Below are positions 27,965 through 35,657 of a DNA stretch of 64,000 nt, piece after piece. This stretch comes from Pseudomonas sp. P5_109 (GTDB taxonomy: Bacteria > Pseudomonadota > Gammaproteobacteria > Pseudomonadales > Pseudomonadaceae). A model generated the notes under the pieces. It made no database searches. It was not told where the DNA came from and saw only the letters and a program-made list of their open reading frames with translations. Both the position numbers and the translations under genes were made by a program. The number at the start of each line of letters is the position of its first letter. Positions within the stretch are counted from its first letter, which is position 1. The DNA is taken from the NCBI RefSeq assembly GCF_034009455.1, contig NZ_CP125380.1, forward strand, positions 1,033,001 to 1,097,000, read 5' to 3'.

Positions 27965-28047
27965 TGAGTGTTGATTCGCATCACAGGGAATAAAATGGCG
28001 ACAGAATGCCGCCACGAAAGCCGCTATCGAAGCAAGTTATGCGCCAC

Positions 28048-28374
28048 TCAGTTGGACTTGCCGGCCGTGCGGATGGAGTCCCATTCGGTGACGTACGCGG
28101 TTTTGCTCTTTTTGTTGTAGAGGCACAGTTCGGTGCCTTGGGCGCCTTTCATGTGTTTTTGCGGGTACTGGCCATGGAGCAGCAGCGCGGTGTAGCCGAC
28201 CCGGTCATCGAACTGCGCGGCGTTGCCCACGGGTTTGGCATCCTTCAGGCCGCTGGCCTTGGTGCAACTGGCGAGTACGGCTTTGTCGTAGGCGGCCCAG
28301 GCGTCGGGGCTGGAGGCGTGGGCCTGGGTGGCGAGGGCGGTGAGGCAGAGAATAGTCAGGGTTGCTGCTTTCAT
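28048..28374 (-). CDS. Small exported hypothetical protein
   Basis: 108 residues with a clear signal peptide (MKAATLTILCLTALATQAHA-SS). The mature protein of about 87 residues has two cysteines (SCTKASGL and ELCLYNKKSK) that could form a disulfide. The motif FDDRVGYTALLLHGQYP is striking but I cannot assign it to a named domain. GGAAG sits 8 bp before the ATG. Probably periplasmic; function unknown. Confidence 0.78.
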   Translation of the reverse strand: MKAATLTILCLTALATQAHASSPDAWAAYDKAVLASCTKASGLKDAKPVGNAAQFDDRVGYTALLLHGQYPQKHMKGAQGTELCLYNKKSKTAYVTEWDSIRTAGKSN

Positions 28375-28447
28375 TGTTCAGGCTTCCTTGGGCTGAATGG
28401 CCAAGGCAGGAGTATGCCTGAAGGTTTTGTGGTGGTTGTGTCAGCCT

Positions 28448-28541
28448 CTTCGCGAGCAAGCCCGCTCCCACAGTGGTCGAGTGTGGCCACAGATTTTGTG
28501 TACGACGGGTAACCTGTGGGAGCGGGCTTGCTCGCGAAGGC
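28448..28541. repeat. BIME (inverted REP pair)
   Basis: CTTCGCGAGCAAGCCCGCTC ... GGGAGCGGGCTTGCTCGCGA. It lies directly at the 3-prime end of the GNAT gene. Confidence 0.9.
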
Positions 28542-28545
28542 GGTA

Positions 28546-29031
28546 TCAGAGCGGAACCGGCTCCCGGCGGACCGCATACATCCCGACGCTTTCATACAAG
28601 CGCCGCGCCCGAAGATTGTCTTCACGGACCTTGAGGTCCACGAAACCCTCACGCCGCTGCTGGAACAGCATGAATGCCTGCAACAACAATGCACGCCCCA
28701 ACCCTCGTCCCTGAAACCGCGGGTGCACCACCAGGTTCTTGATATAGGCACTGGTCCAGCACTGACACACGCCCACCACTTCTCCGGCATCCTGGGCAAT
28801 CAAGCACAGGGCCGGGTCATATTCCGGATCGGTTTCGAACTGCCGTTGCCACATCTCCAGCGCGGCGACACGACCACCACCGTCGAGATAACCGAACTCC
28901 ATCAGCCGGTGCACGGCGGTGGACAGTTCGGGGCGGTATTTGCTCAGTTGCAGGCCAACCGGCCAATCGGGAGGCGGCACGACGACAGAAAGGTCGCGCC
29001 GCATCAGCCAGCAGAATTCTTCGTTCAACAC
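28546..29031 (-). CDS. GNAT family N-acetyltransferase
   Basis: 161 residues. The acetyl-CoA site is IKNLVVHPRFQGRGLGRALLLQAF (beta4/motif A, with RGLGRA as the Q/RxxGxG/A loop), followed by VREDNLRARRLYESVGM (motif B). The GTG start follows the TGA stop of cheV with no gap, so translation is probably coupled to cheV. Substrate unknown; whether it modifies a chemotaxis protein is untested speculation from position only. Confidence 0.87.
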   Translation of the reverse strand: MLNEEFCWLMRRDLSVVVPPPDWPVGLQLSKYRPELSTAVHRLMEFGYLDGGGRVAALEMWQRQFETDPEYDPALCLIAQDAGEVVGVCQCWTSAYIKNLVVHPRFQGRGLGRALLLQAFMLFQQRREGFVDLKVREDNLRARRLYESVGMYAVRREPVPL

Positions 29032-29934
29032 TCAATAACCCTGTTCGGCGACAGCCTTGGCCGCGGTGATCAGGCACTGGGTCAATTCCGGCGAAGAGAA
29101 CTTGGTCAGCACCGCGTTCGCCCCTGCCAATCGTGCTTTCTCGGCGTTCATCGCACTGTCCAGCGAGGTGTGCAGCAGTACATATAGATGGGCGAAATCC
29201 GGAGTTTCCCGCAGGGTACGGGTGAAGGCGTAGCCGTCCATCTCCGACATTTCGATGTCCGAGACGATCAGGTTGATCTGCTGCGCGGTGCCTTGCAGGT
29301 CCAGCAGGCAGTCGATGGCTTCCTTGGCGCTGCGGGCCGTATGGCATTGCAGGCCGAGGTTACGCAGGGTGTGCACCGATTGCTGCAAGGCCACCTGGCT
29401 GTCATCGACCACCAGGATGCGCGCGTTGCCGAGCAGTTCGGCGTCTTCCATGCTCAGTTCGGTCGGGGCCATTTCGATTTGCGCCGGGGCGATGCCGTGG
29501 ATGACTTTTTCGATGTCCAGCACTTGCACCAGGGTGCCATCGACCGACGTCACACCGGTGATGTAGGCGCGCAAGCCACCGGAGCCGAAGGGCGGCGGGC
29601 GAATGTCGGTGGTCAGGCAATGGACGATCTTGCTCACGGCCTGCACGTGCAGGCCCTGCTTGGAGCGGCTGACGTCGGTGACGATCAGGCAGCCGCCGTT
29701 CGGGTCTTCCAGCGGGCGCTCGCCAATGGCGCGGCTGAGGTCGATCACCGACAGCGAGGCACCGCGCAGGGTGGCGATGCCTTTGACGTGGGGGTGCGAC
29801 TCCGGCAGCCGGGTCAGCGGCGGGCAGGGAATGATTTCACTGACCTTGAGCAGGTTGATTGCCATCAGCTTGCCGCTGCGCAAGGTAAACAGCAGAAGCG
29901 AAAGTGAGTCTGCGCGGGCTTTGGTGGAGGACAT
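29032..29934 (-). CDS. cheV: Chemotaxis coupling protein CheV
   Basis: 300 residues: CheW-like domain (about 10-165; LLFTLRSGKLMAINLLKVSEII, HVKGIATLRGASLSVIDLSRAI) joined to a response-regulator receiver domain (about 178-300; ARILVVDDSQVALQQS, with the phosphoacceptor region LIVSDIEMSEMDGYAF and the Lys in VLTKFSSPEL). CheV couples chemoreceptors to CheA and adjusts the signal by phosphorylation. Start MSSTKARADS at 29934 with AGAAGG upstream; a longer frame to 29970 is less likely. Solitary chemotaxis gene, as is common for Pseudomonas cheV paralogues. Confidence 0.92.
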   Translation of the reverse strand: MSSTKARADSLSLLLFTLRSGKLMAINLLKVSEIIPCPPLTRLPESHPHVKGIATLRGASLSVIDLSRAIGERPLEDPNGGCLIVTDVSRSKQGLHVQAVSKIVHCLTTDIRPPPFGSGGLRAYITGVTSVDGTLVQVLDIEKVIHGIAPAQIEMAPTELSMEDAELLGNARILVVDDSQVALQQSVHTLRNLGLQCHTARSAKEAIDCLLDLQGTAQQINLIVSDIEMSEMDGYAFTRTLRETPDFAHLYVLLHTSLDSAMNAEKARLAGANAVLTKFSSPELTQCLITAAKAVAEQGY

Positions 29935-30060
29935 ATGAACCTTCTCTGGAAAAAGGTGGCGGGCGATCACAGGATCGCCAATGACTTCGATGCCGGGTTA
30001 TCGACTTGTCGGGGGCAGGCTTTAGGGGCAATACCGATCTTGGGTCAAACGGTGGACCAT

Positions 30061-30180
30061 TGTGGCGAGGGGGCTTGCCCCCGTTCGGCCGCGAAGCGGT
30101 CGTAAATCCGGCGATTCGGTTTGATTGGTGGAAAGCTGGGGCCGCTTCGCGACCCAACGGGGGCAAGCCCCCTCGCCACA
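30061..30180. repeat. BIME of the GTGGCGAGGGGGCTTGC type
   Basis: Two inverted copies, TGTGGCGAGGGGGCTTGCCC ... GGGCAAGCCCCCTCGCCACA, at the exact ends of a 120-bp element, with secondary symmetry around the inner GCGAAGCGG / CCGCTTCGC. This is a second REP family, different from the GGGAGCGGGCTTGC type. Confidence 0.9.
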
Positions 30181-30206
30181 AAGACTTCACTCACCCTATA
30201 GCGACG

Positions 30207-31757
30207 CTATTTCATCCCCAACCGCTTGGCCATCCGCCCCAGGTTCGCCCGATCCAAGCCTAGCTCACGGGCCGCGCTTGCCCAGTTGTTGTTGTGCCGT
30301 TCCAGGCAGGCACCGATCAATTGGCGCTGATAATGCTCGGTGGCCTCGCGCAAGTCGCCGGTCACCATTGGCGTAACGGCGGCGACGGGTTGCTCGGCAG
30401 TGGTTTCAACGCTGGCGTCGGGCAAGTCCAGGTCGGCGGCGCTCAGGCTGAGAATCTTCGGCCGTTCCTTGCAGTTGCCCAGGGCTTTCAAGGCGCTACG
30501 GCCGATCAGGTGTTCCAGCTCGCGCACGTTGCCGGGCCAGTCGTAGGCCAGCAGCGCGGCTTGGGCATCGCTGTTCAGGCGCAGGCTGTTGAGGCCCATG
30601 CGCGAGCGGTTCTGCTCCAGGAAATAACCGCTGAGCAGCAGCACATCGCGCCCGCGATCGCGCAGGGCCGGGACCAGCAGCGGGTAAACACTGAGGCGGT
30701 GATAGAAGTCGGCGCGGTAGCGGCCGCTGCGCACTTCTTCGGCGAGGTCGCGGTTGGTCGCCGCGATCAGACGCACGTCGACCTGATGCTCCTTGTCCGA
30801 ACCCAGTCGCTGCAGCTGGCCGCTCTGCAGCACCCGCAGCAACTTGGCCTGCACGGTCAGCGACAACTCACCGACTTCATCGAGAAACAGCGTGCCGCCA
30901 TTGGCCAGCTCGAACTTGCCACGGCGGTCGTTCATCGCCCCGGTAAAGGCGCCGCGGACATGGCCGAACAACTCGCTTTCCACCAGGGTATCGGGCAGCG
31001 CGGCGCAGTTGAGGCTGATGATCGGCTTGTCGGCGCGGGGCGAGGCGGCATGGATGGCCTGGGCCACCAACTCCTTGCCGACCCCGGTTTCACCCGTGAT
31101 CAACACGGTCAGGTCGCTGCCGCCCACCAGGCGGATTTCTTCGACCAGCCTTTTATGGGCCTTGCTCTGGCCAATCATCTCGCGATTCTGCTGGCCGCTG
31201 GCCTGGCGGTAGACCTCGGCGCGTTGATGTTCATCTTCGACCCGGATGTTCAAGCGCTCGATGCGCTCGGCGGCGTTGACCGTGGCGGCCGCGAGGCTGG
31301 CGAAGGCTTGCAGGGCATCCAGTTCGATCGGTTCGAAGCGCTCCGGATCGAGGGCGTCGAGGGTCAGCAGACCCCATGGGCGCTCGTCGATGAACAAGGG
31401 GCAACCCATGCAGTCGTGAACTTCCAGATGATCATCCAGGCCATCGACCAGGCCGTCATAGGGGTCTGGCAAGTCGCTGTCGGCAGCGAATCGGGTCGGG
31501 CCGGGGCCGCTGAGCAGCGCTTCGAAACGTGGGTGCTCGCTGACCTTGAAGCGCCGACCGAGGGTGTCGGTACTCAGGCCGTCGACGGCCAGTGGCACCA
31601 GCCATTCACCATCAAGGCGCAGGAGGGCGGCGGCGTCGCATGGGAGCAGGGCGCGCATTGCTTCCAGCAGGCGGCGATAACGCTCGCCCTCGGGCAGTTC
31701 GCGGGACAGATCGGAGACCAGGGGCAGCAGGGCAGTGAGCAGGGATTTTGCAGTCAT
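30207..31757 (-). CDS. norR: NO-responsive sigma-54 activator NorR (FhpR)
   Basis: 516 residues. An N-terminal GAF domain (about 20-175) senses NO at a mononuclear iron; the Asp/Cys-rich LEVHDCMGCPLF corresponds to the ligand region. The AAA+ domain (about 190-430) has GETGVGKE, the sigma-54 contact loop GAFTGA and the Walker B region TLFLDEVGELS. The C-terminal Fis-type HTH contains NNNWASAARELGLDRANLGRMAKRL. It is divergent from flavohaemoglobin, and three GT-N7-AC enhancer sites lie between them, one overlapping its own start codon, implying autoregulation. Confidence 0.95.
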   Translation of the reverse strand: MTAKSLLTALLPLVSDLSRELPEGERYRRLLEAMRALLPCDAAALLRLDGEWLVPLAVDGLSTDTLGRRFKVSEHPRFEALLSGPGPTRFAADSDLPDPYDGLVDGLDDHLEVHDCMGCPLFIDERPWGLLTLDALDPERFEPIELDALQAFASLAAATVNAAERIERLNIRVEDEHQRAEVYRQASGQQNREMIGQSKAHKRLVEEIRLVGGSDLTVLITGETGVGKELVAQAIHAASPRADKPIISLNCAALPDTLVESELFGHVRGAFTGAMNDRRGKFELANGGTLFLDEVGELSLTVQAKLLRVLQSGQLQRLGSDKEHQVDVRLIAATNRDLAEEVRSGRYRADFYHRLSVYPLLVPALRDRGRDVLLLSGYFLEQNRSRMGLNSLRLNSDAQAALLAYDWPGNVRELEHLIGRSALKALGNCKERPKILSLSAADLDLPDASVETTAEQPVAAVTPMVTGDLREATEHYQRQLIGACLERHNNNWASAARELGLDRANLGRMAKRLGMK

Positions 31758-31808
31758 AGTGACTCCATGTAGTCGGTATGACTATAAAGCAGGCGCTGTC
31801 TATATGAC
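31753..31808 (+). promoter_or_regulatory. Three NorR enhancer sites (GT-N7-AC)
   Basis: GTCATAGTGAC (31753-31763), GTCGGTATGAC (31772-31782) and GTCTATATGAC (31798-31808). All fit GT-N7-AC and share GTC...GAC; centres are 19 and 26 bp apart. Three NorR sites upstream of norVW are the known arrangement in E. coli. The first covers the norR start codon. Confidence 0.85.
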
Positions 31809-31849
31809 TATTAAGTTTTTAACATATTGATTTATAAGAATTAAATAGT

Positions 31850-31865
31850 TGGCACGTAAGCTGAT
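31850..31865 (+). promoter_or_regulatory. Sigma-54-like promoter of the flavohaemoglobin gene
   Basis: TGGCACGTAAGCTGAT matches the consensus TGGCAC-N5-TTGCW with a perfect -24 box, but the -12 element reads TGAT instead of TGCA/T. It lies 49 bp before the gene and 42 bp after the last NorR site. Confidence 0.65.
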
Positions 31866-31913
31866 AAGCATAGGGCAATCCGTTAGCAACCCAAGAAGAC
31901 CAGGAGTCACCTT

Positions 31914-33095
31914 ATGCTGAGCGCTCAAGACCGTGCCATCGTCAAATCCACCGTGCCGCTGCTCGAAAGCGGTGGCGAGGCGCTGATCACGCACTTCTAC
32001 CGCATGATGCTCTCCGAATACCCGCAAGTCCGCCCGTTGTTCAATCAGGCCCACCAGGCCAGTGGTGATCAGCCGCGAGCCTTGGCCAACGGTGTATTGA
32101 TGTATGCGCGCCATATCGACCAGCTCGACCAGTTGGGCGACCTGGTGGCCAAGATCATCAACAAGCACGTGGCCCTGCAGATCCTGCCGGAGCACTACCC
32201 GATTGTCGGCGCCTGCCTGCTGCGGGCCATCGCCGAAGTGCTCGGCGAAGAGATCGCCACCGCGGAAGTGATCGCGGCCTGGGGTGCGGCGTACGGCCAA
32301 CTGGCGGACATCCTGATCGGCGCCGAAACCAGCATCTACGACCAGAAGGAACAGGCACCGGGCGGCTGGCGCGGGGCGCGGGAATTCATCGTGGCAGGCA
32401 AGGTCGAGGAGAGCGCCGAGATCACTTCGTTCTACTTTGAACCTGCGGACAAAGGTCCGATCCTGGTGGCAGAACCCGGCCAGTACATCGGCATGAAACT
32501 GATCCTCGACGGTGAAGAGATCCGCCGTAACTACTCGCTGTCGGCGCTGGCGAACAACGGCCAGTACCGTATCAGCGTCAAGCGTGAAGCCGGTGGCCGC
32601 GCCTCGAACTACCTGCATGACCAGCTGCATGTCGGGGCGAGCATCCAGTTGTTCCCGCCATCGGGCGAGTTCACCCTGACCGCCAGCGACAAGCCGTTGG
32701 TGCTGATCAGCGGCGGCGTCGGCATCACCCCGACCCTGGCAATGCTCGAAGCGGCACTGCAAACCCGGCGGCCGGTGCATTTTATCCACTGCGCGCGCAA
32801 TGGCAGCGTGCATGCCTTCCGCGACTGGATCGATGGCCTGGCCGAGCGTCACCCGCAACTCAAGCGCTTCTACTGCTATGCCGAAGACGACGGCGTGAGC
32901 CCGGTGGCGCACAAGGTCGGGATGTTGAGCCAGCAGCAGTTGCATGCATGGCTGCCGGAGCAGCGTGACGTGGATGCTTACTTCCTGGGGCCGAAAGGCT
33001 TCATGGCCGCGATCAAACGCCACCTGAAGGCGCTGGGTGTGCCGGAGAAGCAAAGCCGTTATGAGTTCTTCGGGCCGGCAGCGGCGCTGGAGTAA
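31914..33095 (+). CDS. hmp: Flavohaemoglobin, nitric oxide dioxygenase
   Basis: 393 residues. The globin domain (1-140) has proximal His85 (NKHVALQI), Tyr95 and distal Tyr29. The FAD domain (about 150-255) has RNYSLS. The NAD domain (about 260-393) has LISGGVGITPTLAML and YFLGPKGFM. Converts NO plus O2 to nitrate using NAD(P)H; cytoplasmic detoxification. Called fhp in Pseudomonas. Expression should depend on NorR and sigma-54 through the sites just upstream. Confidence 0.97.
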   Translation: MLSAQDRAIVKSTVPLLESGGEALITHFYRMMLSEYPQVRPLFNQAHQASGDQPRALANGVLMYARHIDQLDQLGDLVAKIINKHVALQILPEHYPIVGACLLRAIAEVLGEEIATAEVIAAWGAAYGQLADILIGAETSIYDQKEQAPGGWRGAREFIVAGKVEESAEITSFYFEPADKGPILVAEPGQYIGMKLILDGEEIRRNYSLSALANNGQYRISVKREAGGRASNYLHDQLHVGASIQLFPPSGEFTLTASDKPLVLISGGVGITPTLAMLEAALQTRRPVHFIHCARNGSVHAFRDWIDGLAERHPQLKRFYCYAEDDGVSPVAHKVGMLSQQQLHAWLPEQRDVDAYFLGPKGFMAAIKRHLKALGVPEKQSRYEFFGPAAALE

Positions 33096-33129
33096 GGGGT
33101 TGCGGCGGCTCGGGAGACCGAGTCGCCTG

Positions 33130-33197
33130 CTTCGCGAGCAAGCCCGCCCCCACAATTTGGAATGCGTTCCTCCTGTGGGAGCGGGCTTGCTCGCGAA
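33130..33197. repeat. BIME (inverted REP pair)
   Basis: CTTCGCGAGCAAGCCCGCCC ... GGGAGCGGGCTTGCTCGCGA, short spacer; it follows the flavohaemoglobin gene. Confidence 0.88.
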
Positions 33198-33359
33198 TGC
33201 CACACCTCGGTTCTGAATTGAAAAAAGCTGGAAAGTTAATCCCTCCTTAACCGCCTTATCGTCTATTCCCCCCCGAATCCCCCTCACACGCTCCAGACTC
33301 TCAAAGGTCCGGGCCAGCGTGTAGACTGGCGGGCAATCGATATCTTCAAGGGAAACGCG

Positions 33360-33869
33360 ATGAGCGATGAATCCATGCGGTTGGGGCGTGAACGGCGCTA
33401 TCTGGTGTTGTTGGGCATCATTTGCCTGGCGCTGATCGGCGGCGCGCTGTACATGCAAATTGTTCTGGGTGAGGCGCCTTGCCCGCTGTGCATCCTGCAG
33501 CGTTATGCGTTGCTGCTGATCGCGATCTTCGCCTTCATCGGCGCCGCCATGCGCAACCGTCGCAGCATCACGGTGTTCGAAACCCTGGTGGTGATCTGCG
33601 CGCTGGCTGGCGCAGGCGTTGCCGGGCATCACGTCTTTACGCAGTTCTATCCTGCGGTCAGCTGCGGCATCGATGTACTGCAGCCGATTGTCGATGATCT
33701 GCCACTGGCGAAGATCTTCCCGCTGGGTTTCCAGGTCGACGGTTTCTGCTCCACGCCATACCCGCCGATCCTCGGTCTGTCGCTGGCGCAGTGGGCGCTG
33801 GTTGCCTTCGTGCTGATCGTGGTGCTGGTGCCTGTGCTGACGTCGCGTAACCGCAAAGCGCTGCGCTGA
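33360..33869 (+). CDS. dsbB: Disulfide bond formation protein DsbB
   Basis: 169 residues, four membrane helices. The quinone-linked pair is Cys41-Cys44 (APCPLCIL) and the second periplasmic pair is Cys102 and Cys130 (AVSCGID and DGFCSTP), close to E. coli numbering, so all catalytic cysteines are present. Re-oxidises DsbA and passes electrons to quinone; it is next to, but not co-transcribed with, the quinol oxidase genes. Pseudomonas usually has two DsbB paralogues; which one this is cannot be told here. Confidence 0.93.
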   Translation: MSDESMRLGRERRYLVLLGIICLALIGGALYMQIVLGEAPCPLCILQRYALLLIAIFAFIGAAMRNRRSITVFETLVVICALAGAGVAGHHVFTQFYPAVSCGIDVLQPIVDDLPLAKIFPLGFQVDGFCSTPYPPILGLSLAQWALVAFVLIVVLVPVLTSRNRKALR

Positions 33870-33900
33870 GGTCATCTACCGCCACGCATTGTCGGACAAT

Positions 33901-33940
33901 AAAAGCCCCGGCCCTCGCAGAGAGGGCCGGGGCTTTTTTT
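33901..33940 (+). terminator. Strong terminator after dsbB
   Basis: Twelve-bp GC-rich stem GCCCCGGCCCTC / GAGGGCCGGGGC with loop GCAGA and seven T residues; four A residues precede it, so it may act in both directions. Confidence 0.93.
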
Positions 33941-34709
33941 GTCTTGCCGGGGGCATTTCAGGGGCCAGGTAAAAAGACCGTGATGTGCGACAGCCAAGGG
34001 TGCGACACATGTGCGACATGTTGTCACAGAGCCGGTGTCGCAGGGCGTTGAGGGGGACCGGATTGGTACATGGAAACGTAACGAAATTGGGCTGTTTTGC
34101 AGGCTTGCGGTTTTTTCCGTTCCAGGTACGAACAGACAGTTTTAACAGCGTCTGGCGAATGGCCAGAGCCCCCGTCATATCGGGCCTTGGACAAGGTAAA
34201 GGGCAGTGAAGCGCCACCCGATACTGTCTGAACTGTGGGTGGTAGGCCTACTTATTTTGGTGTTTTTGTTGAGAATTAATTTCGATAAGATGCGCCACTT
34301 TTGCGAAAACGGTTAATGATTGTTGCCGGTTCGGATAAAAATTATTTCGGGATGAGACATGGTTTATAGGGCGTTACATATCTACAATCGCCCGCACTGA
34401 ATTCCCGACACTGCTCAAATCTTAACCAGGCTTGAGCAGGAACAGGGTGTCGAGAGGTCTGGTGGCTTCATGCGATGCCCAGGTGTCGGAGCCTCCAACT
34501 ATCCGCACCAAATGGAATTGGTCTGTAACAAGGCCTTTGACCACGAATTCGAATAAGAACTCACCGCACGCCCAGGATTTGTCGTACAGCGTCTGACGCA
34601 CGACGGGCATGCCCTTATTCAATCCAAGAAAAATGCCAACCCTTGGCAGGGTGAAGTGTTGGCGATCAAAACCCAACTGCATTGCGCAAGCTGCTTTAGA
34701 GGTCGTGAG
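33941..34709. other. Long intergenic region upstream of cyoABCDE
   Basis: About 770 bp without a firmly supported gene. It contains three direct copies of TGCGACA (33986, 34001, 34012) and one inverted copy TGTCGCA (34036-34042), a region that turns AT-rich at 34240-34380, and an 86-codon open frame on the minus strand (34422-34682). The cyo promoter must lie here, but no ANR box (TTGAT-N4-ATCAA) or other familiar site was found. Confidence 0.5.
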
Positions 34710-35654
34710 ATGAGTAAAAACAGGTACCCCAGACTACTAGGCTTATTGCCGCTGATCGGCACGTTGTTGCTGTCAGGCTGCAACATGACCTTGCTCAATC
34801 CCAAGGGCCAGGTTGGTCTGGACGAGCGAAACCTGATCATCACCGCAACGCTGCTGATGCTGTTGGTCGTGGTGCCGGTCATCGTCATGACCTTCCTGTT
34901 CGCCTGGAAATACCGCGCGTCCAACACCAACGCCACCTACACCCCGAAATGGAACCACTCCACCAAGATCGAGATCGCGGTGTGGGCCGTTCCAGTACTG
35001 ATCATCATTGCCCTGGGTTATGTCACCTACAAATCGACCCACGCTCTGGACCCGTACAAGCCGCTGGAATCCGACGTCAAGCCTGTGACCATCGAAGTGG
35101 TCGCGCTGGACTGGAAGTGGCTGTTCATCTACCCGGAACAAGGCATCGCCACGGTCAACAAGATCGTGTTCCCGGCGCACACCCCGATCAACTTCAAGAT
35201 CACTTCCGACGCCGTGATGAACTCGTTCTTCATCCCTGCTCTGGGTGGCCAGATCTACGCGATGGCGGGCATGCAGACCAAGCTGCACCTGATCGCCAAC
35301 GAGAGCGCTGAGATGGACGGTATCTCCGCCAACTACAGCGGCGCTGGTTTCACCGGTATGAAATTCAAAGCGATCGCAACTACTCAGGAAGAATTCGACG
35401 CCTGGGTAAGTGAAGTCAAAAAGGCACCTAAACAGCTTGAACAAGCTGAATACGCGAACCTTTCCAAGCAGAGCCAGAACAACCCAGTCGAGCTCTACTC
35501 CTCGGTGACGCCGAACCTGTTCCAGACCATCGTCGACAAGTACGAAGGCATGAAACCAGGTCCTAAGGTCAAGCACGAGAAAGCAGAGAAAGAAGTGGCC
35601 CAGATGGAAGGGATGGACTCGAGTTCGCATTCAGCTGCCGGGGCAGAGGAGTAA
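34710..35654 (+). CDS. cyoA: Cytochrome bo3 ubiquinol oxidase subunit II
   Basis: 314 residues. ATG 34710 is preceded by AGAGG and opens a lipoprotein signal peptide (LLPLIGTLLLSGC, lipid-anchored Cys24). Two membrane helices follow (LLMLLVVVPVIVMTFLFAW; IAVWAVPVLIIIALGYV), then a periplasmic cupredoxin-like domain lacking the CuA cysteines, as expected for a quinol oxidase, and a COX-aromatic-rich tail. First gene of cyoABCDE. The open frame from 34656 adds 18 residues without leader character. Confidence 0.96.
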   Translation: MSKNRYPRLLGLLPLIGTLLLSGCNMTLLNPKGQVGLDERNLIITATLLMLLVVVPVIVMTFLFAWKYRASNTNATYTPKWNHSTKIEIAVWAVPVLIIIALGYVTYKSTHALDPYKPLESDVKPVTIEVVALDWKWLFIYPEQGIATVNKIVFPAHTPINFKITSDAVMNSFFIPALGGQIYAMAGMQTKLHLIANESAEMDGISANYSGAGFTGMKFKAIATTQEEFDAWVSEVKKAPKQLEQAEYANLSKQSQNNPVELYSSVTPNLFQTIVDKYEGMKPGPKVKHEKAEKEVAQMEGMDSSSHSAAGAEE

Positions 35655-35657
35655 ACG

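Noticed and set aside
31800..33875. A 691-codon minus-strand frame opposite flavohaemoglobin and dsbB
   Set aside because: It runs through a BIME, promoter and two well-identified genes; compositional artefact.
33876..34217. 113-codon minus-strand frame after dsbB
   Set aside because: It reads through the strong dsbB terminator hairpin, and its sequence is arginine/proline-rich nonsense.
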